Assembly (NCBI GenBank): GCA_034003245.1
Contig: JAVEYY010000025.1
Span: forward strand, 9,150-73,149
Direction: 5' to 3'
From: Perlabentimonas sp034003245
GTDB taxonomy: Bacteria; Bacteroidota; Bacteroidia; Bacteroidales; Tenuifilaceae
Length of the DNA: 64,000 nt
The notes under the pieces are model-generated. The model worked only from the letters and a program-made list of their open reading frames with translations. It was not told the origin of the DNA and did not search any database. Every line of letters begins with the position of its first letter. Positions within the stretch are counted from its first letter, which is position 1. The position numbers and the translations under genes were made by a program. Shown here one piece after another: positions 43,635 through 53,395 of the stretch.

Positions 43635-44753
43635 CTATGCTGTACTCATGGCAATTGACATCGCTTTTTTTGCAATATCGGTTGCTGCGTTTGGAAGTGC
43701 CATGCTCAATATATTATTGCTTAACTCTATTGTTAGGCCTTCATTATCAATTAGTTTAAGGGCTTCGTTTACAAGATCTTTTGGCGCGTTTGCATCGGTT
43801 ACCATTATGGCTGCGCCTTTTTTTACTAACGCTTTGGCGTTCATGGTTTGGTGATCCTCGGCCACGTTAGGAGAGGGCACCAGTATGGTGGGCTTGCCCA
43901 CCATACAAAGTTCTGAAATGGTGCATGCACCGGCCCTCGAAATCACGATATCGGCGATGGAGTATGCTAAATCCATGCGGTTAATGAAATCGTTAACTCT
44001 TATATTGGCTGTTGCCTTGCCCTTTAACTTTTCCCTAATCTCCTCGATGTAAAACTTGCCCGTTTGCCAAATTAAGATTGTGCCTTTGCTGGCAATAATC
44101 TTGTCGATATCGCTAAGAATACTATGATTTATCGATCGTGCACCAAGACTTCCTCCTACAACAAGTATAACCTTACTACCCTTAGGAACATCGAAGAAGT
44201 TGTGAGCCTCATCGGTTTTGGGCGAAATATTGTTTAGTCCTTGCCTGATGGGATTTCCTGTTAGTAATATTTTTTCCGATGGAAAATATTTTTCCATTCC
44301 CTCGTAGGCCACACAGATTGCATTTGCCTTTTTGGCCAGCAACCTATTGGTTACCCCAGCGTATGAGTTTTGCTCCTGAATTAGTGTTGGAATGCCCATA
44401 CGTTGAGCCGTTTTCAAAACTGGGCCGCTGGCGTATCCGCCAACACCTACCACTATTTGTGGATTGAAATCCTTTACAATTCGTTTGGCAAGCCGCAGGC
44501 TTTTCATCAGCTTAAAGGGGAATGCCAAATTTTTCGTGGTTAGCCTTCGCTGCAGCCCAACCACGGGAAGTCCCTCAATTTTATACCCAGCTGCTGGCAC
44601 CTTTTCCATCTCCATGCGCCCCTCGGCTCCAACAAAAAGGATTTCCACATCGGGATTTAACTCCCGAAGCGCGTTGGCTATGGCAATGGCGGGGAAAATA
44701 TGCCCGCCTGTTCCACCTCCGCTAATAATCGCCCTTAGGTTCTTCTTCTCCAT
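43635..44753 (-). CDS. murG: UDP-GlcNAc--lipid I N-acetylglucosaminyltransferase
   Basis: GT28 enzyme that converts lipid I to lipid II at the inner face of the membrane, 372 aa. The glycine-rich start ISGGGTGGHIFPAIAIA, the segment VGVGGYASGPVLKTAQ and IQEQNSYAGVTNRLLA are signatures. Its start lies 32 nt inside ftsW, the longest overlap of the cluster, which points to coupled translation. Confidence 0.97.
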   Translation of the reverse strand: MEKKNLRAIISGGGTGGHIFPAIAIANALRELNPDVEILFVGAEGRMEMEKVPAAGYKIEGLPVVGLQRRLTTKNLAFPFKLMKSLRLAKRIVKDFNPQIVVGVGGYASGPVLKTAQRMGIPTLIQEQNSYAGVTNRLLAKKANAICVAYEGMEKYFPSEKILLTGNPIRQGLNNISPKTDEAHNFFDVPKGSKVILVVGGSLGARSINHSILSDIDKIIASKGTILIWQTGKFYIEEIREKLKGKATANIRVNDFINRMDLAYSIADIVISRAGACTISELCMVGKPTILVPSPNVAEDHQTMNAKALVKKGAAIMVTDANAPKDLVNEALKLIDNEGLTIELSNNILSMALPNAATDIAKKAMSIAMSTA

Positions 44754-45888
44754 CGAATAGTTCCTCCTTGTTTTGACTACGGCTAATGCTTAGTAGGATG
44801 CCAAACGAAGCGCTGGTGAAAAGTAATGATGTTCCACCCATACTCACCAGTGGTAATGGCTGTCCGGTAACGGGAATAAGGTTCACTGCCACTGCCATAT
44901 TTATCATGGCCTGGAAAACCAGTATTAGCGTTAAACCCATGGCAAGAAATGCCGGGAATGTGCGCCTGGCTTTTTTTACAATTAACCCAGTTCTGTATAG
45001 TAAAATAAGATACAATAGTAGAATTACCATTCCTCCAACCATTCCATACTCCTCGATTATGATCGCGTAGATAAAGTCGGAGTAGGGATGAGGGAGTAGA
45101 TTTCGTTGGGTGCTATTCCCTGGGCCTTTGCCCACAAGTCCTCCAGTGGCAATGGCAATCTTCGATTGCTGGGCTTGATAGTTGTCACCGCCCTCGCCCG
45201 AGGAGTAGTTTTCAATCCTGTTTTTCCAGGTTTGAACCCGGCTAATTGAATTCGTTTGTAATGCAATAAATATAAACAGACCAACCAAGACTATTCCAAT
45301 ACCAGTAAACCCGAGTAGCTGCTTAAGGTTTACTCTTCCAATAAATAGCATCAGCCAACACGATACGCCTAGCATTGCCGCTGTAGAGAAGTTGGCTGGT
45401 AATATCAGTAAACAAACTACAACAATAGGGATTATAAGTGGCAGAAATGTCTTTTTGATATCATCGAGATTGTTTTGCCTGAGAGAGAGTGTGCGTGCCA
45501 CGTACATTATCAGCGCTAGCTTGGCAAAGTCGGAGGTCTGGATTGTGATACCCAATCCTGGAATCTCCAGCCATCGTGCTGCTTGGTTGATACTAGTCCC
45601 AAAAAGTAACGTAACGAGCAAAAGGGGAATGGCAACGTATAGAATAAGCGGGGCAAGTGGCGAGTATACCCTGTACGAAATTAGATGTACCAGAAATATT
45701 ACAGCCAAGCCTGCTCCTAAAAAACTGAGTTGCTTAATGAAGTAGTAGGCAGTATTGCCTCCCTGATAACGATATGCAAGAGATCCCGTTGAACTGTAAA
45801 CAGCCAATAGCGATACAATTGATAGTAAAACCACTATCAACCATATTACCCGGTCGCCCTTGAAATATCTCCTAAAAAAGTTCTCCAT
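44722..45888 (-). CDS. ftsW: Lipid II polymerase FtsW (SEDS family)
   Basis: Multi-pass SEDS glycosyltransferase that polymerises septal glycan with its cognate transpeptidase, 388 aa and about ten membrane segments. The loop with GLVGKGPGNSTQRNLLPHPYSDFI and the C-terminal PVTGQPLPLVSMGGTSLL are diagnostic. It lies 16 nt after murD and overlaps murG by 32 nt. Confidence 0.96.
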   Translation of the reverse strand: MENFFRRYFKGDRVIWLIVVLLSIVSLLAVYSSTGSLAYRYQGGNTAYYFIKQLSFLGAGLAVIFLVHLISYRVYSPLAPLILYVAIPLLLVTLLFGTSINQAARWLEIPGLGITIQTSDFAKLALIMYVARTLSLRQNNLDDIKKTFLPLIIPIVVVCLLILPANFSTAAMLGVSCWLMLFIGRVNLKQLLGFTGIGIVLVGLFIFIALQTNSISRVQTWKNRIENYSSGEGGDNYQAQQSKIAIATGGLVGKGPGNSTQRNLLPHPYSDFIYAIIIEEYGMVGGMVILLLYLILLYRTGLIVKKARRTFPAFLAMGLTLILVFQAMINMAVAVNLIPVTGQPLPLVSMGGTSLLFTSASFGILLSISRSQNKEELFDGEEEPKGDY

Positions 45889-45904
45889 ACTAGCTTATGT
45901 GCCT

Positions 45905-47257
45905 CTATAGATTTCTAACTGCTTCTTTAAACTTACGCCCTCGATCCTCGTAATTGTCAAATAGGTCGAAACTGGCACATGCAGGCGAAAGCAATACCAC
46001 ATCGCCAGGCGATGACAGCTTGTAAGCATGCATAACCGCCTCCTCGGCCGAGTTGGCATCGACCATGATTGGCACCATTGGGCTAAATGTTTGGTGAAGT
46101 TTGGCGTTGTCAACTCCAAGACAAACTATTGCTTTTACCTTTTCCTTTACAAGTTCGAAAAGCTCAGTGTAATCGTTGCCCTTATCTAATCCGCCTGCAA
46201 TCCATACAACGGGCCCTTTCATGCACTCCAGGGCGTACCAAGCCGAGTTTACATTGGTGGCCTTTGAGTCGTTGATGTATTGAACTCCTCGCACTTTGAA
46301 AACGGGTTCCAACCGATGCTCCACACCCTCGAAGGTGGCTAAACTCTCGCGGATAACCTCCTTGCGGATATTTAGTACATGGCCAGCAATACCTGCTGCC
46401 ATGGAGTTATACACGTTGTGGCGACCCTTGAGCGATAGCTCGTCGATGGACATGCTAAAATCGGTGCTGTGGTAGTTTATTTGCATAAGTTGGTCGATTA
46501 GGTACGCGGTTTGATTTTCCTGTTTCTCCTGTGAGAATGGAAGCATCTCGGCCTTCACCACAATATCCTTCAGATGCTCTGTTGTAACGTCGTTGTCGGA
46601 GCAGAAAATAAAGCATTCATCCTCCGATAGGTTTTGGGTAATTCTGAATTTCGACCTCACGTAGTTCTCCATCTTGTAATCGTACCTATCCAGATGATCG
46701 GGCGAAATATTAAGCAGAATGGCTATGTCGGCCTTAAACGTGTACATACCATCGAGTTGAAAACTGCTGAGCTCTAGTACGTAGTAATCGAAGTTCTCTT
46801 CAGCAACTTGCAAAGCAAAGCTTTGTCCAACGTTTCCAGCCAGTCCCACATTTAACCCGGCCTTCTTTAACATGTGATAAATAAGCGTTGTTGTTGTTGT
46901 TTTGCCATTACTTCCCGTAATGCAGATTTTTTTAGCGTTGGTATATCTGCCCGCTAGCTCTATTTCCGAAATAACTGGAATGCCCTTCTCAATTATTGCC
47001 TTCACCATTGGAGCCTTTTCGGGTATTCCTGGCGATTTAACCACTTCATCTGCATTGAGGATTAGCTCAGGGGTGTGTGTCCCCTCCTCCCAGGGTACAT
47101 TGTACCTGTTCAGGATCTCCTTGTACTTGGGCTTAATTGTTCCCATGTCGGACAGGAAAACATCAAATCCCTGCTTTGCAGCTAGCGCGGCAGCACCCAC
47201 ACCACTTTCGCCACCCCCAAGCACAACAATACGGTTTTTACAATCTCCTGTTCCCAT
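45905..47257 (-). CDS. murD: UDP-N-acetylmuramoyl-L-alanine--D-glutamate ligase
   Basis: Adds D-Glu to the growing stem peptide, 450 aa. The N-terminal fold shows VVLGGGESGVGAAALA, and the ATP site is CITGSNGKTTTTTLIYHML. The D-Glu-binding domain has INDSKATNVNSAWYAL and later LLSPACASFDLFDNYEDRG. It is separated by 2 nt from mraY. Confidence 0.97.
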   Translation of the reverse strand: MGTGDCKNRIVVLGGGESGVGAAALAAKQGFDVFLSDMGTIKPKYKEILNRYNVPWEEGTHTPELILNADEVVKSPGIPEKAPMVKAIIEKGIPVISEIELAGRYTNAKKICITGSNGKTTTTTLIYHMLKKAGLNVGLAGNVGQSFALQVAEENFDYYVLELSSFQLDGMYTFKADIAILLNISPDHLDRYDYKMENYVRSKFRITQNLSEDECFIFCSDNDVTTEHLKDIVVKAEMLPFSQEKQENQTAYLIDQLMQINYHSTDFSMSIDELSLKGRHNVYNSMAAGIAGHVLNIRKEVIRESLATFEGVEHRLEPVFKVRGVQYINDSKATNVNSAWYALECMKGPVVWIAGGLDKGNDYTELFELVKEKVKAIVCLGVDNAKLHQTFSPMVPIMVDANSAEEAVMHAYKLSSPGDVVLLSPACASFDLFDNYEDRGRKFKEAVRNL

Positions 47258-47259
47258 GA

Positions 47260-48510
47260 CTATCGGATTTTTAGGGTTACCACAGTGAATATTGCCAGCA
47301 ACAGGGTTACAATCCAGAAACGGGTTACGATTTTTGCTTCAGGATATCCCTTCTTTTGGTAGTGATGATGCAGTGGCGCCATTAAAAATACTCTGCGACC
47401 CTCACCAAACCTGCGCTTGGTGTGTTTGAAATAGCTTACCTGAATCATAACCGAGAGCGTTTCGACAAAGAAAACGCCGCATAGGATTGGTATAAGCAAC
47501 TCCTTTCGGATAAGGATAGCGAAAACAGCAATAATTCCGCCAATGGCTAAGCTGCCCGTATCGCCCATGAAAACCTGAGCCGGATAGCTGTTGTACCATA
47601 AGAATCCAATGGCTGCACCTATAAATGAGGCCATAAATATTACCAGCTCGCCCGAGTCGGGTATATACATTATGTTGAGGTACTCGGCGTAAATAACGTT
47701 ACCCGACAGGTATGCGAATACGCCAAGAGTAGCTCCCATAACTGCACTTACGCCAGTGGCCAAACCGTCGAGTCCATCGGTTAGGTTTGCTCCATTCGAC
47801 ACGGCCGTAACCACAAAAATTACCACACCAATAAATAGAATCCAAGCAAGTTCTTGTGCCCATGACCCTTTAAAGGGGATTAGAAACTCGTAGTCAAACT
47901 CATTGTTCTTGAAGAATGGAATTGTGGTTTTTGTAGTTTTCTGGTTTGCCGATAGTGTTGGCTTTGCATCGTTTGCCTTGTCAACATGCTCAGCTGCTTC
48001 AACCTGAACGGTTATGGTTGCCTTTTGAACTTTTTCCCTAATAACAATATCGGGGCTCAGATACATGGTTAGCCCAACAAATAGTCCCAGCGAAACTTGA
48101 CCTAGAATCTTTAACTTTCCCGATAAACCCTCCTTGTTTTTCTTGAAAACCTTAATGTAATCATCAGCAAAGCCAACTAATCCCAGCCAAAGCGTGGTGA
48201 CTAGCATTACAATTATGTAGATGTTTTTGATGTTTGCAAAGAGGAGTACAGGCACAATTATCGATAATAGTATTATTACACCGCCCATGGTTGGAGTTCC
48301 CTTTTTCTGAAGTTGTCCTTCAAGACCAAGGCTGCGAACATCTTCACCAATTTGCTGACGCTGTAAGTAATTAATTATACGTTTTCCTATAAGGAGCGAA
48401 ATCAGCAGCGATGCAATCACTGCCATTCCCGAGCGGAACGAGATGTATTGGAACATGCCCATTCCTGGAACTCCAATTTTGCTGAGCCATTGTGCTAAGT
48501 AGAATATCAT
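47260..48510 (-). CDS. mraY: Phospho-N-acetylmuramoyl-pentapeptide transferase
   Basis: Integral membrane enzyme that makes lipid I from UDP-MurNAc-pentapeptide and undecaprenyl phosphate, 416 aa. Catalytic features ADDYIKVFKKNKEGL, VSNGANLTDGLDGLATG and APLHHHYQKKG are intact. Compared with the E. coli enzyme (about 360 aa) it has an extra loop of about 50 residues at roughly 175-230 (Lys-, Ala- and Thr-rich), which seems usual in this phylum. It overlaps murE by 4 nt (ATGA). Confidence 0.97.
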   Translation of the reverse strand: MIFYLAQWLSKIGVPGMGMFQYISFRSGMAVIASLLISLLIGKRIINYLQRQQIGEDVRSLGLEGQLQKKGTPTMGGVIILLSIIVPVLLFANIKNIYIIVMLVTTLWLGLVGFADDYIKVFKKNKEGLSGKLKILGQVSLGLFVGLTMYLSPDIVIREKVQKATITVQVEAAEHVDKANDAKPTLSANQKTTKTTIPFFKNNEFDYEFLIPFKGSWAQELAWILFIGVVIFVVTAVSNGANLTDGLDGLATGVSAVMGATLGVFAYLSGNVIYAEYLNIMYIPDSGELVIFMASFIGAAIGFLWYNSYPAQVFMGDTGSLAIGGIIAVFAILIRKELLIPILCGVFFVETLSVMIQVSYFKHTKRRFGEGRRVFLMAPLHHHYQKKGYPEAKIVTRFWIVTLLLAIFTVVTLKIR

Positions 48511-49970
48511 GCCTGTAGTGTTTTAAATATTTCAGCAACCTCTTCCTTATCATCGAAGTGATGCTTAACACCTTTCACTTCCTGGTAGCTTTCGTGACCC
48601 TTGCCGGCGATAAGCACAACATCGTTTGGCGAAGCCAATAGACAAGCAGTGCGAATAGCTTCACGCCGATCAGTAATGGTTAGTACTCTACCAACAAGCG
48701 ATGGCGCAACACCTGCCTTCATGTCGGCTATAATATCAGAGGGTTCTTCGTTTCGGGGATTATCAGATGTGAGCACTACCAAATCGCTTCCCTGAAGAGC
48801 CACTTGAGCCATTATTGGACGCTTGGTTTTGTCCCGGTTTCCTCCTGCGCCAACCACTGTAATTAATCTGTTCCCCTCGCTTCGGATTTTGTTGATAGTT
48901 GATATAACATTTTCCAGCGCATCGGGAGTGTGAGCGTAATCGATCACGGCAATTACTCCGTTTGGAGCAATTAGGTTTTCGAATCGGCCATTCACTGGAC
49001 CCATATCGCTTAGCGCAGTTAGCACCTCCTGTTGCTCAAAGCCCAGTAACATTGCGGTGGCGTAAACAGCAAGCAGATTGTATGCATTGAAATTGCCAAT
49101 TAGTCTAGTCCAAAGCTCAATGCTGTCAACGTTAAGGAGCATCCCGTGGGCTTGCTGCTCAATAATTTTACATTTATAATTTGCCATACTCCTAAGGGAG
49201 TATGTGTTTACCTTGGCATTTGTGTTTTGCACCATTACTCGGCCATTGCGATCGTCAATATTGGTGAGGGCAAATGCAGTTGAGGGGAGATTGTCGAAAA
49301 AGAGTTTTTTTGCCTTTATATACTCGCTGAATGTTTTATGGTAGTCTAAATGATCGTGGGTGATATTGGTGAAGATTGCCCCAGCAAAACCAACGCCTTC
49401 AATCCGTTTCTGCACAACGGCATGTGAACTAACCTCCATAAAGCAATGCGTGCAGCCCTCTTCAACCATTTGGTTTAGCAGCCTATTTAATTCTATGGCA
49501 TCGGGTGTGGTGTGTGTGCTGGGCAATACCTTGTCGCCAATTTGATTCTGCACCGTGGAAATAAGCCCCGCTTTACCCCCGAGGGCATTGATTAGCCTAA
49601 AAAGAAGTGTTACGGTTGTGGTTTTTCCGTTTGTGCCCGTAACACCAACAAGTTTTAGCTTACTAGCGGGATGATTGTAGAATGCTGCCGATAACACCCC
49701 AAGAGCCTCCGATGAGTCCTTAACTCTTAGGTAGGTTGTTCCCGGCTTTATGTTTTCTGGAATTTCTTCGCAAACAACAGCAATAGCCCCTTTCTCAATT
49801 GCTGTGTCAATATATCTATGCCCATCGGCTTGAGTCCCTCTTATGGCAAAGAAGATATTATTTGCAACTACGGCTCTGGAGTCGAAGGCAAGCCCCGAGA
49901 TTGCTAAATCGGTTTGCCCAACTATTTCGAGGGTAATATTTTTTTGTAGTATGCTGTTAAGTGTTTGCAT
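48507..49970 (-). CDS. murE: UDP-MurNAc-L-Ala-D-Glu--2,6-diaminopimelate ligase
   Basis: Adds the third stem residue, 487 aa. The ATP site is GTNGKTTT (112-119), and LTSDNPRNEEP carries the DNPR motif that selects meso-diaminopimelate, so the wall is expected to be DAP-type. VEKGAIAVVCEE in the N-terminal domain is also typical. It lies 4 nt after ftsI. Confidence 0.97.
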   Translation of the reverse strand: MQTLNSILQKNITLEIVGQTDLAISGLAFDSRAVVANNIFFAIRGTQADGHRYIDTAIEKGAIAVVCEEIPENIKPGTTYLRVKDSSEALGVLSAAFYNHPASKLKLVGVTGTNGKTTTVTLLFRLINALGGKAGLISTVQNQIGDKVLPSTHTTPDAIELNRLLNQMVEEGCTHCFMEVSSHAVVQKRIEGVGFAGAIFTNITHDHLDYHKTFSEYIKAKKLFFDNLPSTAFALTNIDDRNGRVMVQNTNAKVNTYSLRSMANYKCKIIEQQAHGMLLNVDSIELWTRLIGNFNAYNLLAVYATAMLLGFEQQEVLTALSDMGPVNGRFENLIAPNGVIAVIDYAHTPDALENVISTINKIRSEGNRLITVVGAGGNRDKTKRPIMAQVALQGSDLVVLTSDNPRNEEPSDIIADMKAGVAPSLVGRVLTITDRREAIRTACLLASPNDVVLIAGKGHESYQEVKGVKHHFDDKEEVAEIFKTLQA

Positions 49971-49974
49971 ATAG

Positions 49975-52095
49975 TTAGCTGCTACTCATTTCTAGATTAA
50001 TCCTCTCGCCGTGCCTTACCCTAGTGCCAGGTGCTATAGATTGGCTTCGCACAGAACCTCTGCCAATAACAGTAACCCTGAGCCCGCTATTTTCCATTAG
50101 GTATATTGCATCCTGAAGCGACATCCCTATTACGTTGGGGACCAAGTTTGGGGTAAGGTTCCGTTGTTGGAGTTCAATTGACTCATCACCTCGTGCGGTA
50201 TTAACCCACATTTGATTAGGTGCCTCATCGATGATGGGGATTTTCAACTCTTTAAATGCATCCCTAATTAATGGTTTGTATCCGCTTTTCGACTCGGGGA
50301 GTTCTGCCAGCGTTGGTCTTCGACTTACTTCAGGGAACCAGTCGGGGTTTGTGGCGTATACTTTATCGGCAATCTCCTTAAATATTGGTCCTGCCACCAC
50401 GTTGCCGTAGTATACGCTTCGCGAGGGTGAATTCACCACCACAATACACGAGAATTTGGGATCCTCGGCAGGGAAGTAGCCCACAAATGAGGCCTGGTGA
50501 CTGACTCCCGATGCTGATCGATAACCTGAGGTGCCCTGCGCAATTTGCGCTGTACCCGTTTTGCCTGCAATCTTGTAATTAGCATTTCTTAAATTGCGAG
50601 CCGTTCCGTTTTCCACAACTCCTTCGAGCGCTTCTCTCACCTTGTGCAGAGTTCGTCTTGAGCAGATTGATGGGTTAATTACTTCAGCCTTGAACACTCT
50701 TTCGGTTTGGCCATGTTTGCGGATTGAATGTACAAACTTTGGTTTAACCATCTTGCCATCGTTTGCTATGGCATTGTAAAGGGTTAGTATTTGAAGAGGT
50801 GTTTGTTTAATCTCGTAACCGTGGCTCATCATAAGCATTGAGATACCCGACCAGAGCTTGTCGCCAGGGTATTTTATGTAAGGGGCAACCTCGCCCTTTA
50901 TGGGGATATTTAGGGGTTGGTTGAGATTCATGGAGTAGAGCCTCTCTACAAATTGTTTCTCTTTGCCCTTATAGTGCTTTGTTACCATTTCAGTAAAGCC
51001 AACATTCGAGGAGAATTCAAACACCTCTTTTACCGTAATCTTTCCGTATCCCCCTTCGCGTGAGTCGTTAATCTCTTTGTCGTAATACTTTACTTTTCCT
51101 CTGCCAGTGTTGATGGTGTCCTCGAGCGATACGTGGCCGTCTTCGAGTAGGGCAATTAGCGTGGCCAGCTTAAATGTTGAACCAGGTTCGGCGCTTTCGC
51201 CAATTGCGTAGTTAAACATTTCGCTGTATGTCCCGTTCTCGTTCTTGCGTAAATTTGCAATTGCTTTAATATCGCCTGTGGCAACCTCCATAAGCACAAC
51301 GGTTCCGTGCTCAGCATCGTGTTTGGCCAGCTGGTTACGAAGGGCTTTCTCGGCAACATCTTGTAGGGATACATCCAGCGTGGTAATCACATCCATTCCA
51401 TCTTCAGGCTCGATTTGAACAGCGCTGTTAACATCCATCCAAAGGTTTCCGCTTCCCCTTTGGCGAGTAGTTACACCAGCCTTCCCGCTAAGTATGTGAT
51501 CGTACGCTCCCTCAATTCCCACTGCCACACCATTCTCGTTTACCACGCCAATCGTCCTTGAGGCAAGACTAGCGTGAGGTTTTATGCGCTGATTAACCTG
51601 TACAGGAATAAAACCACCCCGGTTCATGGGAAGATTTAGAAGGGGAAATTTCTTTACCTCTTTTAGTTCAAGATAGTTTACTAACCTCGACCCAATGGGG
51701 TAGTAGCGGTTGTTCCTGGCATGCTTGCGGGCATTTACCAGCTCCGATTTGTACGAGTAATGTGATTTATCCTTAAAAAGCTGCGAGAGTTTGATGGCCA
51801 GTGAGTCGATATTTGCATAGAACACCTCATCGGAAAGCCCTGCAGCTCTTAGGTCCATTCGCAGCTCAAAGTATGGAACCGATGTGGCCAACAGCCTGCC
51901 GTCGATGGCGCAAATATCACCCCTATTGGGCTCTATGGTAATGTCGCGGTAAGTTATGGTTTTGGCTTGTGCACGAAGTTTTGGCCCTTCAACAAACTGG
52001 ATGTATACTATTTTACCAACAATGCTTGCTCCCAGTATACCAAATATTACGTATACCAGGGCAAATCGAAATAGTATTTCCTTTTTAACTGACAT
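49975..52095 (-). CDS. ftsI: Septal class B penicillin-binding protein with C-terminal PASTA domain
   Basis: Septal transpeptidase that crosslinks peptidoglycan, partner of FtsW, 706 aa. One N-terminal membrane segment (residues 9-30) precedes a dimerisation domain and the transpeptidase. Active-site motifs are STFK (306-309, Ser306 nucleophile), SSN in FEFSSNVGF, and KTG in AGKTGTAQIAQG. The last 60 or so residues form a PASTA domain (NVIGMSLQDAIYLMENSGL), as in other Bacteroidota FtsI proteins. It lies between ftsL and murE. Confidence 0.96.
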   Translation of the reverse strand: MSVKKEILFRFALVYVIFGILGASIVGKIVYIQFVEGPKLRAQAKTITYRDITIEPNRGDICAIDGRLLATSVPYFELRMDLRAAGLSDEVFYANIDSLAIKLSQLFKDKSHYSYKSELVNARKHARNNRYYPIGSRLVNYLELKEVKKFPLLNLPMNRGGFIPVQVNQRIKPHASLASRTIGVVNENGVAVGIEGAYDHILSGKAGVTTRQRGSGNLWMDVNSAVQIEPEDGMDVITTLDVSLQDVAEKALRNQLAKHDAEHGTVVLMEVATGDIKAIANLRKNENGTYSEMFNYAIGESAEPGSTFKLATLIALLEDGHVSLEDTINTGRGKVKYYDKEINDSREGGYGKITVKEVFEFSSNVGFTEMVTKHYKGKEKQFVERLYSMNLNQPLNIPIKGEVAPYIKYPGDKLWSGISMLMMSHGYEIKQTPLQILTLYNAIANDGKMVKPKFVHSIRKHGQTERVFKAEVINPSICSRRTLHKVREALEGVVENGTARNLRNANYKIAGKTGTAQIAQGTSGYRSASGVSHQASFVGYFPAEDPKFSCIVVVNSPSRSVYYGNVVAGPIFKEIADKVYATNPDWFPEVSRRPTLAELPESKSGYKPLIRDAFKELKIPIIDEAPNQMWVNTARGDESIELQQRNLTPNLVPNVIGMSLQDAIYLMENSGLRVTVIGRGSVRSQSIAPGTRVRHGERINLEMSSS

Positions 52096-52118
52096 TTTTT
52101 TAACGCTCGATTAAAAAT

Positions 52119-52499
52119 CTATTTTAGCTTAGCTTTAATCTTTTTGGGTGGAACAACTGATTCCTCAAGTCCAAGCCCTTTTTCTTGAACCATTCGTGCA
52201 ACTTGACTTTGCTTGCTGATAAACATTAGCTGAGATGCCGTGGTTATTGACTCAGCACGTAGGTTTTTTACTTCAATCTGCATCTGTTGACCTTCGCGCA
52301 CTAACTTCTCGTACTTGTATCTGTTGGCGATATAAACAATGGCCAAAAAGGCTAGAAAAAGCACATAGGGTATCTGATTTGTTACATTATCTTTACCAAG
52401 CAAGCTGCCGTCGAGTAGGCTAAAAACTCCTCTTCGCTTTGGCTCCTTAGGTTGTGGCTGGGCATCAATAAACTCTATGCGTTCGTTATTCTCGCTCAT
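52119..52499 (-). CDS. FtsL-like cell division protein
   Basis: 126 aa, positional counterpart of FtsL: acidic or basic cytosolic tail, one membrane segment (IPYVLFLAFLAIVYIAN) and a short periplasmic coiled coil (LRAESITTASQLMFISKQSQ). It should scaffold FtsI and FtsW with FtsQ. Sequence similarity to E. coli FtsL is not visible, as is normal for this protein. It overlaps rsmH by 4 nt and is 23 nt before ftsI. Confidence 0.85.
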   Translation of the reverse strand: MSENNERIEFIDAQPQPKEPKRRGVFSLLDGSLLGKDNVTNQIPYVLFLAFLAIVYIANRYKYEKLVREGQQMQIEVKNLRAESITTASQLMFISKQSQVARMVQEKGLGLEESVVPPKKIKAKLK

Positions 52500-53395
52500 C
52501 TCTTTCTTGCTATTCTAAGTTTTGCGCTACGCGATCGGGGATTTTCCTCAAGTTCTTTCTCAGAGGGAACAATTACCTTTCGGTTTACTTGTTCAAACTC
52601 CGACGTCACGTTGCCATAAAAGTCTGTTTCCTTCTCACCTTCAAAGTTTCCACTGCGAATATAGTTTTTCACCATCCTATCTTCCAGCGAGTGGTAAGCA
52701 ATTACAACCAACCGGCCATCGGTTTTAAGGGTTTGTGAAACTTGCAGTAGCATTTGTTTCAGTGCTTCCATCTCCTGGTTTACCTCAATTCGGAATGCTT
52801 GAAATACCTTGGCTAACATTTTATTTCTTTGTAGTGCAGGGAATAAGGGTTCAACTACTAAGGCCAGCTGCTCCACTGTGGTTATTGGTTGCTGTGAACG
52901 ATGGAAGCAGATTGCTCGCGAAATTTTCTTAGCATTCGACACTTCGCCGTAAAGTGTTAATACTTTCGATAATTTGTGCTCATCGTATGTATTTACTACC
53001 TGCTCGGCTGTTAGATTTGCATTACGATTCATCCTCATATCCAGTGGTCCTTCGAATCTAAATGAAAAGCCTCGCTCGGGGCTATCGAAATGCTTTGACG
53101 ACACACCCAAATCGGCAAGAATCCCATCAACATGAGTAACCTTGTGATATTTTAAGAAATTTTTAAAGTACCGAAAATTGCCGTGTACAAGCAAAAACCT
53201 GCTGTCGTCAATTGCATTGGCTAAGGCTTCCTTATCCTGATCAAAGGCAATAAGTTTGCCCTTGGGCGATAAATGCCTCATGATTTCACGCGAGTGACCT
53301 CCCCCGCCAAAGGTTAAGTCGACATATGTCCCATTGGGATTTATGTTTAAGCCCTCAATGCTTTCATGCAGCAGGACAGGTACGTGGTATGCCAT
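52496..53395 (-). CDS. rsmH: 16S rRNA (cytosine1402-N4)-methyltransferase
   Basis: Formerly MraW; methylates C1402 in the decoding centre, 299 aa. It begins MAYHVPVLLHESIEGLNI with the SAM-binding LTFGGGGHSREIMRHL; HPVLLHE- and DLGVSSKHFDSPERGFSF-type segments are diagnostic. Its ATG overlaps the mraZ stop (TAATG), and its end overlaps the FtsL gene by 4 nt. Confidence 0.97.
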   Translation of the reverse strand: MAYHVPVLLHESIEGLNINPNGTYVDLTFGGGGHSREIMRHLSPKGKLIAFDQDKEALANAIDDSRFLLVHGNFRYFKNFLKYHKVTHVDGILADLGVSSKHFDSPERGFSFRFEGPLDMRMNRNANLTAEQVVNTYDEHKLSKVLTLYGEVSNAKKISRAICFHRSQQPITTVEQLALVVEPLFPALQRNKMLAKVFQAFRIEVNQEMEALKQMLLQVSQTLKTDGRLVVIAYHSLEDRMVKNYIRSGNFEGEKETDFYGNVTSEFEQVNRKVIVPSEKELEENPRSRSAKLRIARKR

